A DNA stretch of 64,000 bases, from assembly GCA_019694575.1 (NCBI GenBank), contig JAIBBR010000003.1, forward strand, positions 27,463 through 91,462, read 5' to 3'. The translations under genes and the position numbers were made by a program. This DNA is from Myxococcaceae bacterium (GTDB lineage: Bacteria > Myxococcota > Myxococcia > Myxococcales > Myxococcaceae). The notes beneath the pieces are model-generated. The model was not told where the DNA came from. It worked only from the letters and a program-made list of their open reading frames with translations, and searched no databases. Below, one piece after another: positions 32,800 to 41,135 of the stretch. Position 1 is the first letter of the stretch. The number at the start of each line of letters is the position of its first letter.

Positions 32800-33723
32800 C
32801 TACTCCAGCTCGAAGCGGGCGATCAGCGGCGCGTGATCAGACAGCCCAAAAAAGCGACTCTTCGGGTCACCGAATGCGCGTGTCTCTTCTAAATCGACCC
32901 AGCGCACCTTGACGCCAAACAGGTGGTCCAAATGCATGCGCAGGTTGAGAAAACCCGCGGTGCAGAAATGCTCGGGGTTGCTCAAGTCTAAATGTGCGAG
33001 CGCCTCTTGTGCCCCCACCAGCCGCGCCTTCTCGGTGAGAAACCGATAGACCGGCGATGCCGGCCCTGAATTGAAGTCTCCACCCAAAATGAAAGGCTCG
33101 CCGCGCGCCCGCTCGTCGACGTAGCGCACCAGCGCTTCGGCCTCTGAAATCTGATTGCGGCCGTGCCCCATGCGGCGCTCTTCACGCCAAAATTCCCGCG
33201 CAAAAACAGAAGGCAGGCTCAAGTGCGTGTTGAAGACGTGAAAGCGCTTACCGCGCCCGTCTTCAACATGCAGGTGAGCGCAAATGCGCGTTTGCTTCGC
33301 CGGTTTCAACCATTCGGCGCCGTAGTGCGTAATTGAATGTGGAGCCTTTTGATTGTCATCAATGACTCGCAAGGTCTCGCGATGCACCAACACCGCCAGG
33401 CCCGTCGTATAAATGCGCACTTTGCCCACCCGGTAGGTATGCGCCGGAAAATAATACGAGTCGTAGGGCATCGCCTCGCCCTCACGGGTAAATGACTCGG
33501 CCAAGTACCGCAAAAACGCCTGCAGCTGGTTGTCTCCGTTGTGGTCGCGGTATGCGACTCCCGAGCGAATCGACCGTGCCTCGATTTCTTGCAGGCAAAT
33601 CACGTCAGGCAATGGCCGCACGGCGTGCAGCGCATCAGAGATGCGGCGCTTCATGCTCCCTGTACTGGCCAGCCCCTTCAGCCCGTGGGCGAAGTAGCGC
33701 ACGTTGTAGCTGACGATTCTCAC
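32800..33723 (-). CDS. Endonuclease/exonuclease/phosphatase (EEP) family protein
   Basis: 307 residues of the EEP fold (DNase I/ExoIII-like). Catalytic segments: RIVSYNVRYF with the first Asn, DVICLQEIE with the metal Glu, HVFNTHLSLP, ILGGDFNSGPAS with Asp/Asn, and LSDHAPLIARFE with the closing Asp-His. There is no signal peptide. Members cleave nucleic acids or phosphoesters such as lipids; sequence alone does not decide. It lies 21 bases after the TfuA gene in the same direction, so cotranscription with it is possible. Confidence 0.9.
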   Translation of the reverse strand: MRIVSYNVRYFAHGLKGLASTGSMKRRISDALHAVRPLPDVICLQEIEARSIRSGVAYRDHNGDNQLQAFLRYLAESFTREGEAMPYDSYYFPAHTYRVGKVRIYTTGLAVLVHRETLRVIDDNQKAPHSITHYGAEWLKPAKQTRICAHLHVEDGRGKRFHVFNTHLSLPSVFAREFWREERRMGHGRNQISEAEALVRYVDERARGEPFILGGDFNSGPASPVYRFLTEKARLVGAQEALAHLDLSNPEHFCTAGFLNLRMHLDHLFGVKVRWVDLEETRAFGDPKSRFFGLSDHAPLIARFELE

Positions 33724-33744
33724 CTTAGGCGCAAAGTACCACGC

Positions 33745-34788
33745 TCAACGGGCGCGACGCCCTTTGGCGAACGCAGCCTGGCGAACCTGCTCGAGCGCCA
33801 ACCCTTCAAGTTGACGTGGGCCGTCTGCCCACATTTGGTGCGCGTTCTTAAGCACCCACGCTTCGAGCGCGAAAATGTCGGCCAACCGCGCCCTTTCGGC
33901 GGCGTCGGGCACCGTCTTTCGCAGCGCCGCCTCGCAAGCGCGTGTCGCCTCTGCAGGCGACTGAACGCCCATGCTCCGCGCCCACCCCGCCAACAGCAGG
34001 GTACGCAAACCGGCTTTGGTTTCGTCGGCGCCACTTGGCGTGCCGGCCTTCGCCAACAGCTTCGCGCCATTGACCGCAACCAACCGGGCCTCACGCACCC
34101 GCGACGAAAATGCGGTAACCCGAGGCGCCATCGACACCGCGCCACTTCGTGCAAAAGCCACTGCCGCGTCAAGACAGGCCCGCGCATCGCGCGCTTTGAT
34201 GTCTTCGCAGTGGACCCGTTTCCAACGCTCGAATGCCGTCGCCACATTCACAGGCCATTTCGCCGCCCGGTACAACGCCGGCCAATGCCGCTCATGAAAA
34301 TGAGTCGCCTTGGCCACCGCCAACAGCGCACGCGCCTGCCTCGTTGTCACCACTTTCGCGCGCCGCGCCTGCGACACGGCGTCTTCTAACGTCACCCAAG
34401 GCACCGTCAGCGGGCGAAAGTCGTGCTCGGCGCGTGCGTGCAGCAAAGCCACCGCGTCGTCGTCGGACCACCGGCCGCTCACGTAGCCCTGGTAAACCTC
34501 GCCCACCCCCACCATACCCTCAGCGCTCAGCTCAGCCGCGCGCAGCGCCCCCATGCTCGATGCGCCGAACACCGCGACACCCGACGCCAGCGCCGCGCGA
34601 ATTTCGTGGTGCCACACCGAAGGCTCGGTCTCAAACACACCATCGACAATCGCCAGCGCCCGCGGAGCCCTCTCTAACGCCCGCCACACGTCGCCCTGCC
34701 TCGCCGGAGCCTCGAAACGCACGCCACGAAACCGCCGCCGTGCTTCACGCGCCAAGCTGGGCCCCACGAAGGCAATCACCCCGCTCAT
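33745..34788 (-). CDS. TfuA-domain protein, partner of YcaO
   Basis: 347 residues from ATG 34788. The first 210 match the TfuA core: IAFVGPSLAREARRRFRG, LAIVDGVFETEPSVWHHEIR, VAVFGASSMGALRAAELS, VYQGYVSGRWSDDDAVALLH. TfuA proteins help YcaO enzymes make thioamides in peptides or proteins by supplying or activating sulfur. The C-terminal 130 residues are helical and unassigned. ATG overlaps the YcaO stop (ATGA), so the pair is translationally coupled. No tfuA-linked precursor peptide was found nearby. Confidence 0.88.
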   Translation of the reverse strand: MSGVIAFVGPSLAREARRRFRGVRFEAPARQGDVWRALERAPRALAIVDGVFETEPSVWHHEIRAALASGVAVFGASSMGALRAAELSAEGMVGVGEVYQGYVSGRWSDDDAVALLHARAEHDFRPLTVPWVTLEDAVSQARRAKVVTTRQARALLAVAKATHFHERHWPALYRAAKWPVNVATAFERWKRVHCEDIKARDARACLDAAVAFARSGAVSMAPRVTAFSSRVREARLVAVNGAKLLAKAGTPSGADETKAGLRTLLLAGWARSMGVQSPAEATRACEAALRKTVPDAAERARLADIFALEAWVLKNAHQMWADGPRQLEGLALEQVRQAAFAKGRRAR

Positions 34789-35882
34789 GCCAGAAGCTCC
34801 GACACACGAAACCCTTTCACCCACGCCCTCACCACGTGCACGCCTGCTCGCGGCCTCGGCAAATCAACCACTGCCACTGGGCGGTTGAGCACGGCCATGG
34901 CCGCCTCCAAACTTGTGGTGCGACTGCGCGGCCGCTCCGGCAACGAAGCGCGCTTTTTCAACGGCAGCTCCACGCCCCGCTCTGCCGAGGCCACGTCTTC
35001 GCGCGCGCCATGAATGTCGGTCAGGCGCGATTGCGCGGCCTCAAGCAGCGCCGCTTCGACCGCTTCGTCCCAAAGGGCGCGGCACGCATAGCCGGCAGTC
35101 GCCCCCAACGTTCGCCCTTCTTTCTCACGCAACAACGCCGCCGCGACCGGCCACAACCAGCCACGCGGCGTCACGTCGAGCACACACACGTCGAAGCCGC
35201 GCGCTTCCCACTCGCGGGCGTCAACCCGACGCTCCAACCGTCGCGTGGCCTGCGCAGTCCACCCGTGCGGGAGCATTCGGCACAGCGCTTCACGCTCCAT
35301 GACTTCGGCCACCGCGTGGGCAATGGCCCGCTGGCGCTCAACGCCGGCGGCCAAACCGTTCGAGGTCCACCGCAGCAGCGAAGGCCCCAGCTGCGCGCTT
35401 TCGTCGCCCGGGCAATACACCGCCGGCGCGGGTACCCACACTTCACCCGCGGCGTCTTGCCGTTCAGCCGACAACCACAAAAGCCGCAGTGACGGGCTCC
35501 ACAACGGCCCGGCTTCGGCACCCAAGTCTAGCGGGGTCCACACGTCGACCTGGTCTTCCAATTCTTGGGCTGAAGCCCAGTTATTTGAAAAAGAAGGAGG
35601 GTTTTCTGCCGCCCACAGCTCGGCGGCTTCGAAGAGCGCTGAAGCCTGCGCGGTGGCCCAGTCGCGCCCCTTGCCGTTGGTCACCTGCAAAATATGCCCC
35701 CGCGGTCGCACCGCGCAGGCCACTTCAATGCCGGTACGGTCTAACCCCGTCACCCGAGCCACGCGCGTCACCCCCATGGCCCGCGCCAGCGCTTTGAAGT
35801 CAGCACTTTTGAAGACAAGTCGTTGCACCACGCGTGATAGCACCCCGTAGGTGATGGGCTCTAACACTTCAAGGCAGGCCAT
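34785..35882 (-). CDS. YcaO-family ATP-dependent backbone-modifying enzyme
   Basis: About 365 residues. YcaO proteins phosphorylate an amide backbone using ATP; with TfuA they form thioamides. Family features: RVARVTGLDRTGIEVACAVR, TNGKGRDWATAQASALFEAA (first Glu-rich ATP/Mg motif), WTSNGLAAGVERQRAIAHAV followed by EVMEREALCR (E-x-x-E-R), and VWVPAPAVY. The C-terminus lacks the PxPxP tail of cyclodehydratases, as in TfuA-associated types. The start is uncertain: ATG 35880-35882 shares the CATG palindrome with the divergent transferase start; GTG codons shortly downstream are alternatives. The open frame runs on to 36077 across that gene. Confidence 0.85.
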   Translation of the reverse strand: MACLEVLEPITYGVLSRVVQRLVFKSADFKALARAMGVTRVARVTGLDRTGIEVACAVRPRGHILQVTNGKGRDWATAQASALFEAAELWAAENPPSFSNNWASAQELEDQVDVWTPLDLGAEAGPLWSPSLRLLWLSAERQDAAGEVWVPAPAVYCPGDESAQLGPSLLRWTSNGLAAGVERQRAIAHAVAEVMEREALCRMLPHGWTAQATRRLERRVDAREWEARGFDVCVLDVTPRGWLWPVAAALLREKEGRTLGATAGYACRALWDEAVEAALLEAAQSRLTDIHGAREDVASAERGVELPLKKRASLPERPRSRTTSLEAAMAVLNRPVAVVDLPRPRAGVHVVRAWVKGFRVSELLA

Positions 35883-36480
35883 GAAGTGGGCTTTGCTGCT
35901 TGCTGCGGGCGCCAGCGAGCGCATGGGCCACCCCAAGGCCTTGCTCGCCGATGAAAAGGGCGTCACGTTTCTGCAGCGCCTGACGAATACCTTCGCCCAA
36001 GCCGGGCTCAAAGTGGCGACGGTGGTGGGCGCGCATGCCGCCGAAATTCGCGCGGCACACCCCAAGCTCACGTTCATTGAAAACCCCGACTGGGCCCAGG
36101 GCCAGTGGTCGTCGATTCACCAGGGCCTGCTCCATGTCATTACGCTGGGCGCCCAAGAAGCGTGGCTGCACCCCGTCGACGTGCCGCACCTCAAGCTCAC
36201 CACCGTGCGTGCGCTGCAAACCGCGCTTAAAAAAGCCCCCGCCGTCTACCCCACGGTGAACCAAGAACCCGGCCACCCGGTGGGTCTGTCACGCGAAGCA
36301 GCCAAAAGCCTCTTGCACGGCCATTGGCACCGGCTCGACGAGGCGCTCACCGCGCTCAATGCCCGTGCGGTGCCGGTAAAAGACAAGGCCGTCACCGAAA
36401 ACATCAACACCCCTGCCGACTACCTGGGCCACTTCGGTCGGTTACCGGTGCTGGGCGCTTTCTCGGCATCGAGCACTTAG
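35881..36480 (+). CDS. MobA/MocA-like nucleotidyltransferase
   Basis: 199 residues. It is a GT-A-fold NTP transferase of the molybdenum-cofactor type: LLLAAGASERMGHPKALL carries the LAAGxSxRMGxxK signature, IENPDWAQGQWSSIHQGL and HPVDVPHL supply the W-G-S-I/D-x-P region, and GHPVGLS matches the GHP motif of MocA. It could transfer CMP or GMP to molybdopterin, and a Mo-hydroxylase lies at 56343-60132. AAGG is 6 bases before ATG 35881. The stop overlaps the convergent barrel gene by 4 bases. Sugar-nucleotide synthesis is the alternative. Confidence 0.82.
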   Translation: MKWALLLAAGASERMGHPKALLADEKGVTFLQRLTNTFAQAGLKVATVVGAHAAEIRAAHPKLTFIENPDWAQGQWSSIHQGLLHVITLGAQEAWLHPVDVPHLKLTTVRALQTALKKAPAVYPTVNQEPGHPVGLSREAAKSLLHGHWHRLDEALTALNARAVPVKDKAVTENINTPADYLGHFGRLPVLGAFSASST

Positions 36481-38051
36481 GGCTGCGGCGGAGGGCTTTC
36501 TTCGGGCGCGGGCGCTTGCGGCTTGGGAGCGCCGAATTCCCAACCGAGTTCCAAGTCGACCAAGAAACCAAATTGGTTGTCGTAACGCTGCACGTCGGTA
36601 TTCACGCGAAACGTTTTGTAAACACGGCCGTTGATGAACAAGAAGGGAAACGTGCGCAGCCTCGCGCCGGCGAACAAAATCGCTTTCTCGTCGAGCTTGC
36701 CGAATTCTGAGACATCGACGAACGCGCGCTTGTAGTACGAGCCGAAAATCTGCAGAAAATCGAGCGCGGGAATTTCGAGGTGCGCCACGAAATTTTTCTC
36801 GGCCGAATTGCTCGCACCTTCCACCGAGAGGGTAAAGGCGATGCGGTTGCGAATGCCCCAGGAGCCTTCGAAATAGTAACCCACTCGCTGGCCCAAGCGG
36901 CCTGAGAGCACGTCTTGCTGTTTGGTGGCGTAGTCTAAAAAACCCAGCGCGTTGCGGCCCAACTCGCGCGCCATGAAACGGTCGACTTCGTAAAACGTGT
37001 CGAAGTAGCCAGTCTGGTACTTGTCGCCCAACACGCGCAATTCAGCCACCACGCGAAAAGCATTGACGATTTCGGTACCCACGTTGAAGCGGCCCAACGC
37101 GCCGAAGGTAAGGCCTGCATTGCCCCCAGCGAGCAGCGAGTAGTCAACGTAAGGCTTCACGTCGACATTCTCGGTCTTCACCACTTTCACCTCAGCGTCG
37201 ATGCCGAAGAGCACCACTGGCTTGGTGCTGGCACGCAAACGGTTGTTCTCGTCGAGCAGGCGCACACCCGTCAGCGGGTCAGTGCTCAACGCGAGCGGCG
37301 CTTTCCAGTCAGTGGCCGCGCTCACCCCCACCGAGAACGTTTTCAACAACACGTTATCGGGTTTGAAAAACGAGAACGGCTTTAAAAACGCGATGCCGCC
37401 AATGACGTTCGCCTCGACGATGTCATTGGTGAAAATCTCGAAGCCGGCATAGTCATTGTAGGCGTCGACTTCGGCCGAGACGCGCACATTGTCGATGTCG
37501 ATGTTGGGCGCGTACCTTCGCATCAGCGTGCCATGGCCAATCGACGACGCGTAGCGCTGACCTACGTTGATGAAGAGGTGGTCTTCTTTTCGCCCGTACG
37601 TAATGTATTTCAAAATGCGTGAGTAATTCTGAGGCCGGGTGAGCGCATAGTCTTCGACGCGAAAACGCCCCAAGTTTTTGCTCAACACCGCGCTGCCATT
37701 GCCGCTGTCGGCAAAGCTGAAAAGCTCGAAGCGCAGCGGCACGCCGATGCCGATGCCCAACTTCGAATCGAGAAAGCGCAAATCGACCTGAGGCTCGACG
37801 AGCAGATAGTAAGCGGGGCCGAAGCGATCGATACCGGCCGAAACGCCGATGCGGTTGTGCTTCACCGTCAACCGGTCAGAGCCCAAATAAACCGAGAGCT
37901 CGCCTTTGACGAAACCTTCGGTGGGGGCGACGCTTTCAGCTACCACCGCGGGAGCGTCACTCGGCGCATCAAGGGCGGGTACAGGAGGCGGACCATCGGC
38001 CATGCCTCCGTCGAGCTGCGCGAAGGCCACCACGAGGAGCAGAGAGACCAT
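36477..38051 (-). CDS. Predicted outer-membrane beta-barrel protein
   Basis: 524 residues with an N-terminal signal (MVSLLLVVAFAQLDGG) and a Pro/Ala-rich spacer. The rest consists of alternating hydrophobic/aromatic strands, such as KGELSVYLGSDRLTVKHNRI, YYLLVEPQVDLRFLDSKLGI and FAGARLRTFPFLFINGRVYK, ending in a Pro-rich tail (PKPQAPAPEESPPPQP). No named family was recognised. A surface or transport role is inferred only from the barrel-like pattern. Its ATG overlaps the stop of the next membrane gene by one base (TAATG), suggesting a two-gene operon. Confidence 0.7.
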   Translation of the reverse strand: MVSLLLVVAFAQLDGGMADGPPPVPALDAPSDAPAVVAESVAPTEGFVKGELSVYLGSDRLTVKHNRIGVSAGIDRFGPAYYLLVEPQVDLRFLDSKLGIGIGVPLRFELFSFADSGNGSAVLSKNLGRFRVEDYALTRPQNYSRILKYITYGRKEDHLFINVGQRYASSIGHGTLMRRYAPNIDIDNVRVSAEVDAYNDYAGFEIFTNDIVEANVIGGIAFLKPFSFFKPDNVLLKTFSVGVSAATDWKAPLALSTDPLTGVRLLDENNRLRASTKPVVLFGIDAEVKVVKTENVDVKPYVDYSLLAGGNAGLTFGALGRFNVGTEIVNAFRVVAELRVLGDKYQTGYFDTFYEVDRFMARELGRNALGFLDYATKQQDVLSGRLGQRVGYYFEGSWGIRNRIAFTLSVEGASNSAEKNFVAHLEIPALDFLQIFGSYYKRAFVDVSEFGKLDEKAILFAGARLRTFPFLFINGRVYKTFRVNTDVQRYDNQFGFLVDLELGWEFGAPKPQAPAPEESPPPQP

Positions 38052-38752
38052 TAGCGACCACAGGGGTTTAAGGGCTTGAGGAAGTCTTCCAACGCCTTCT
38101 TGTCGAGCACCGAACCAGCGGGAATCGTTTCAACCGTGAGGGCAGGGCCATCGTACTTCTCAAACCAAATACCGACACGCACTTTGGCGTCTTGCGGGCA
38201 TTCGAAAAAAAGCACCGACTGCATGCCCGAGCTGTTGACTTGCTGGGTGCGCATATCGCCCATTTGCCCCATGTACAGAACCTTGCGGCCACCGTTGTCG
38301 ATGACCCCACGCACCAACACTTCGCCGGGGTTCACTCCCACTTGGCAGTGCTGAAACACCTCGTCAGAAGTACCGCCATCGCGAAAGGCATCTTTCACCC
38401 GGCGGCATTCGTCGTTCTCGAAAATGCGGTAGTAAGCGAAGCCACGCGCGAAGTCAGGTTCACCTCCGTCGGCCAGCGGAGGTTTGTCGCCGAAGACAGC
38501 GATGCTCGCGAAGAGCACGTCCATCGAGACATAGGTGTAGTAACCCGGCGGCACGCTGCCCAACATCGCTGCGGCGTTGGCGTCACGCTGCGCGGGGTCT
38601 AAATTTTTTGCGAACCCCTGCACTTTCTTCGCCGCGTAATAGGTGATGGCGCTGAACACCAAGCACCCCAGGAGCATCACTCCCGCGCAACCAATGCCCA
38701 CGTACACCCAGACAGACGTTTTTTTCTGCGGCGCGACAGGTTCAAAAGTCAT
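38051..38752 (-). CDS. Single-pass membrane protein of unknown function
   Basis: 233 residues. A short cytoplasmic start (MTFEPVAPQKKT) leads to one helix (YVGIGCAGVMLLGCLVFSAI) and a mostly soluble domain outside or inside the membrane with several Cys (RIFENDECRRVKDAF, EVFQHCQVGV, LFFECPQD, LNPCG) that may form disulfides, favouring a periplasmic location. No family was recognised. It sits upstream of the barrel gene in the same operon (TAATG overlap) and 18 bases after the FHA gene stop. Confidence 0.7.
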   Translation of the reverse strand: MTFEPVAPQKKTSVWVYVGIGCAGVMLLGCLVFSAITYYAAKKVQGFAKNLDPAQRDANAAAMLGSVPPGYYTYVSMDVLFASIAVFGDKPPLADGGEPDFARGFAYYRIFENDECRRVKDAFRDGGTSDEVFQHCQVGVNPGEVLVRGVIDNGGRKVLYMGQMGDMRTQQVNSSGMQSVLFFECPQDAKVRVGIWFEKYDGPALTVETIPAGSVLDKKALEDFLKPLNPCGR

Positions 38753-38770
38753 GTGGGCGCAAAGCGTAGC

Positions 38771-40270
38771 TCACAACCCGTTCAAGTCTTGTTGGTATTG
38801 CAGCGCGATGTCGTAGCAACGGTGCTCACGGGCGGGAAAACGCAGCGCCATTTCTTCGACCGTAGCCCGCGCACTTTGGGGGTCGGTGCTGGCCAACTGG
38901 CTTTGCACCTTCGACACCAAGGCGTTGCATGCCCCGTCGAGCAGCGGGCGCAGTTCGTTCAAGCGCGCGCGCGCGGCCTCGTACGGGTCGGCCGGCCGGG
39001 GCTCGAGTGATTCGAGCTTCAACCACGCATGCCGGTAGTTGACCCAGGCTTTGAAGAGGTTGCCTACCGCGACATCTTTCAGCTCGTACGCGTCGGCGCC
39101 CCGGCGCATGTCAGCTTCGGCCTCTTCAGTCAGCTGCTCGGCCGAGAGCTTGGGTATGTCAATCACTTCGAGCCACACGTTCCAAATGCGCCAGGTGTCG
39201 GTGCCGGGAGGGTTCTTTACGTTGTCGAAAATGAGTTGGTTTGGCTCACGCGCTTTCATTTCACGGGCCGACAGCACCATTTCTATCTCGCGGGTGGCCA
39301 CGTCGGCAGTGTCGGGCGGCAACCAACCTTGTGCCGCGCCATTGAGGCTGACACTGACTTCGTCGCTTGCCAGATCGCGCGCCTGCAAGTGCAGCACTGC
39401 CACCATGGGGCCTGCGTTATTGAGCGTGAAACGAAACAACTTCGAATCGACCCGTGGCCAACGCACATTCGGCCCCCAACCAAAGCTTTGGCTCAGCGCC
39501 TTGCCCATGGGCTCGAGCGTCGACGGCTCTTCATTCTTCGGTTTAGGCCCCTCACCCCGCGTCGCGAAGAGCGCACCAGCGACGATGACGGCAATCACCA
39601 GAAGCGTGAGCAGCGAGCCAAAAGCGAAGCGTACCTTGGGCGAAAGACGCTCGAAGCGGGTCAACGCCCCCGCCGAAGGCACCGACACTCCGCTGACAGG
39701 CTGCGGCGCGGCGGCAGTGCCGTCGGGCAGCTGCTTCATGGGCAGCGGGCGTCTGGGTGTTTCGGCCGACTGCGAGGGAACGAAGTTGTCTTTCGAGGCG
39801 CGCTCGGCCTTGGTGGCAAAGGGCTCGCCCACTTTCATCTCGGGCGCCACCATGACCGACGGCTCGGGAGGACCCGTGAGGTGGGTGTGCTGCACCGCCG
39901 ACACGTCTACTCCCTGAGGAGGCACCTCGGTCGAGGTGTGCCCTTCAGGCACCGCTTCGCGCTGGGGCGCAGGCTCTACTTTCTGCTCGAAAACAAAGGT
40001 CACCACGCCAATCGACAGCTCGTCACCCGACTTGAGCGGCATTGGCCCGGTCAGCGCCACGCCGTTGTGCCGGGTACCGTTGGCGCTCTGCAAGTCTTCT
40101 AAGAAACAACTGCCGTTGCGCTCGTAAACGCGGGCGTGGTTACGCGACGCTTGGGTGTCTTTCACCACGATGTCGTTGTCGGCAGTGCGCCCCAGCCGCG
40201 CTTCGACCCCGTCAAATTCGAAGCGAGACTCTTCGCCGTCATCGCCTTTGACCCGCAGAACGAATGCCAC
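38771..40270 (-). CDS. Membrane-anchored FHA-domain protein
   Basis: About 499 residues from GTG 40268-40270; the open frame runs to 40726 but that part lies under the divergent esterase. The FHA domain (about 15-85) has LGRTADNDIVVKDTQASRNH and DLQSANGTRHNGVALTG, the expected GR, S-x-x-H and N-G positions. A Pro/Ser-rich linker, a transmembrane helix (FGSLLTLLVIAVIVAGALFA, about 260-280) and a roughly 220-residue C-terminal domain follow, presumably periplasmic. The start codon has no clear Shine-Dalgarno. It could report phosphothreonine signals across the inner membrane. Confidence 0.82.
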   Translation of the reverse strand: MAFVLRVKGDDGEESRFEFDGVEARLGRTADNDIVVKDTQASRNHARVYERNGSCFLEDLQSANGTRHNGVALTGPMPLKSGDELSIGVVTFVFEQKVEPAPQREAVPEGHTSTEVPPQGVDVSAVQHTHLTGPPEPSVMVAPEMKVGEPFATKAERASKDNFVPSQSAETPRRPLPMKQLPDGTAAAPQPVSGVSVPSAGALTRFERLSPKVRFAFGSLLTLLVIAVIVAGALFATRGEGPKPKNEEPSTLEPMGKALSQSFGWGPNVRWPRVDSKLFRFTLNNAGPMVAVLHLQARDLASDEVSVSLNGAAQGWLPPDTADVATREIEMVLSAREMKAREPNQLIFDNVKNPPGTDTWRIWNVWLEVIDIPKLSAEQLTEEAEADMRRGADAYELKDVAVGNLFKAWVNYRHAWLKLESLEPRPADPYEAARARLNELRPLLDGACNALVSKVQSQLASTDPQSARATVEEMALRFPAREHRCYDIALQYQQDLNGL

Positions 40271-40345
40271 GGGCCAAAGCGAATACAACCCGACGGTGCG
40301 GTCAAGCACCTTTCCTTTTCGACGTTTTGGGTTAGGCACTGCCGC

Positions 40346-41092
40346 ATGCACACCACCTTGGGTTCTCTGCAGTGCACCGTCTTGCCCGAAGCCGACCCCC
40401 ACCTGCCCTGCCGCGCGGTGGTGGTGCTGTGCCACGGTTACGGCGCACCCGGTAACGACTTGGTCGGCCTGCACGGTGAGCTGCTCACTTTGAAGCCGTC
40501 GCTGTCGCAGGTGCGATTCATTTTTCCCCAAGCGCCGCTCTCGCTGGCCGACATGGGCATGGATGGCAACGCCCGCGCTTGGTGGCACCTCGACATGGAG
40601 CGCATTGTGCAATTGCAGCGCACCGCTGACGCCGCAGCCATCGAAGAACTCGAGACGAGCGAGCCCGAAGGGCTGCCCCATGCGCGACAGCTTTTGCTCA
40701 AGCTGCTCGACGAGGTGACGCGCCAAACCCAGCTGCCTTATTCGCGGGTGATTCTGGGCGGCTTTTCACAGGGCGCCATGCTCACCACTGACGTCACCTT
40801 GCGGCTCGAAGAAGCGCCGCTGGGGCTGGCGATTCTCTCGGGCACCTTGATGAGCCGCGACACTTGGGCTCGCAAAGCCAAGTCGCGCGCCGGGCTGCAC
40901 GTCTTTCAATCACACGGCACCCAAGACCCGATTCTGCCGTACGTCGCCGCTACCCATCTGTCAGCGTTGCTCACCGCCCAGGGGCTGACCGTCGACTTCA
41001 CGTCATTCGAAGGCGGCCACGGTATCGGCCTCGCAGCGCTTCGCAACTTATCGAAATACTTAGATTTTATCGTCGCTGCGCTCCCCGCTTGA
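40346..41092 (+). CDS. Serine esterase / carboxylesterase, alpha/beta hydrolase
   Basis: 248 residues of the phospholipase/carboxylesterase family. Oxyanion segment LCHGYGAPGNDLVGLH, nucleophile elbow GGFSQGAMLTTD (Gly-x-Ser-x-Gly), an acid Asp in GTQDPILPYVAA and a catalytic His in EGGHGIGLAAL complete the triad. There is no signal peptide, so it is likely cytoplasmic. Start ATG 40346; the frame upstream overlaps the FHA gene and lacks family sequence. The substrate is a small carboxylic ester or lysolipid. Confidence 0.9.
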   Translation: MHTTLGSLQCTVLPEADPHLPCRAVVVLCHGYGAPGNDLVGLHGELLTLKPSLSQVRFIFPQAPLSLADMGMDGNARAWWHLDMERIVQLQRTADAAAIEELETSEPEGLPHARQLLLKLLDEVTRQTQLPYSRVILGGFSQGAMLTTDVTLRLEEAPLGLAILSGTLMSRDTWARKAKSRAGLHVFQSHGTQDPILPYVAATHLSALLTAQGLTVDFTSFEGGHGIGLAALRNLSKYLDFIVAALPA

Positions 41093-41135
41093 GGCACGCA
41101 ACCGGTGAAGGTGCAGGTGCGATAACCCCAACACT

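Noticed and set aside
34233..35492. Arg/Pro-rich plus-strand frame of 419 codons over YcaO and TfuA
   Set aside because: Composition is that of an antisense GC-rich frame; both genes on the minus strand have family motifs.
39029..40102. Plus-strand frame of 357 codons opposite the membrane FHA gene
   Set aside because: Antisense shadow, Arg/His-rich, without any recognisable domain.
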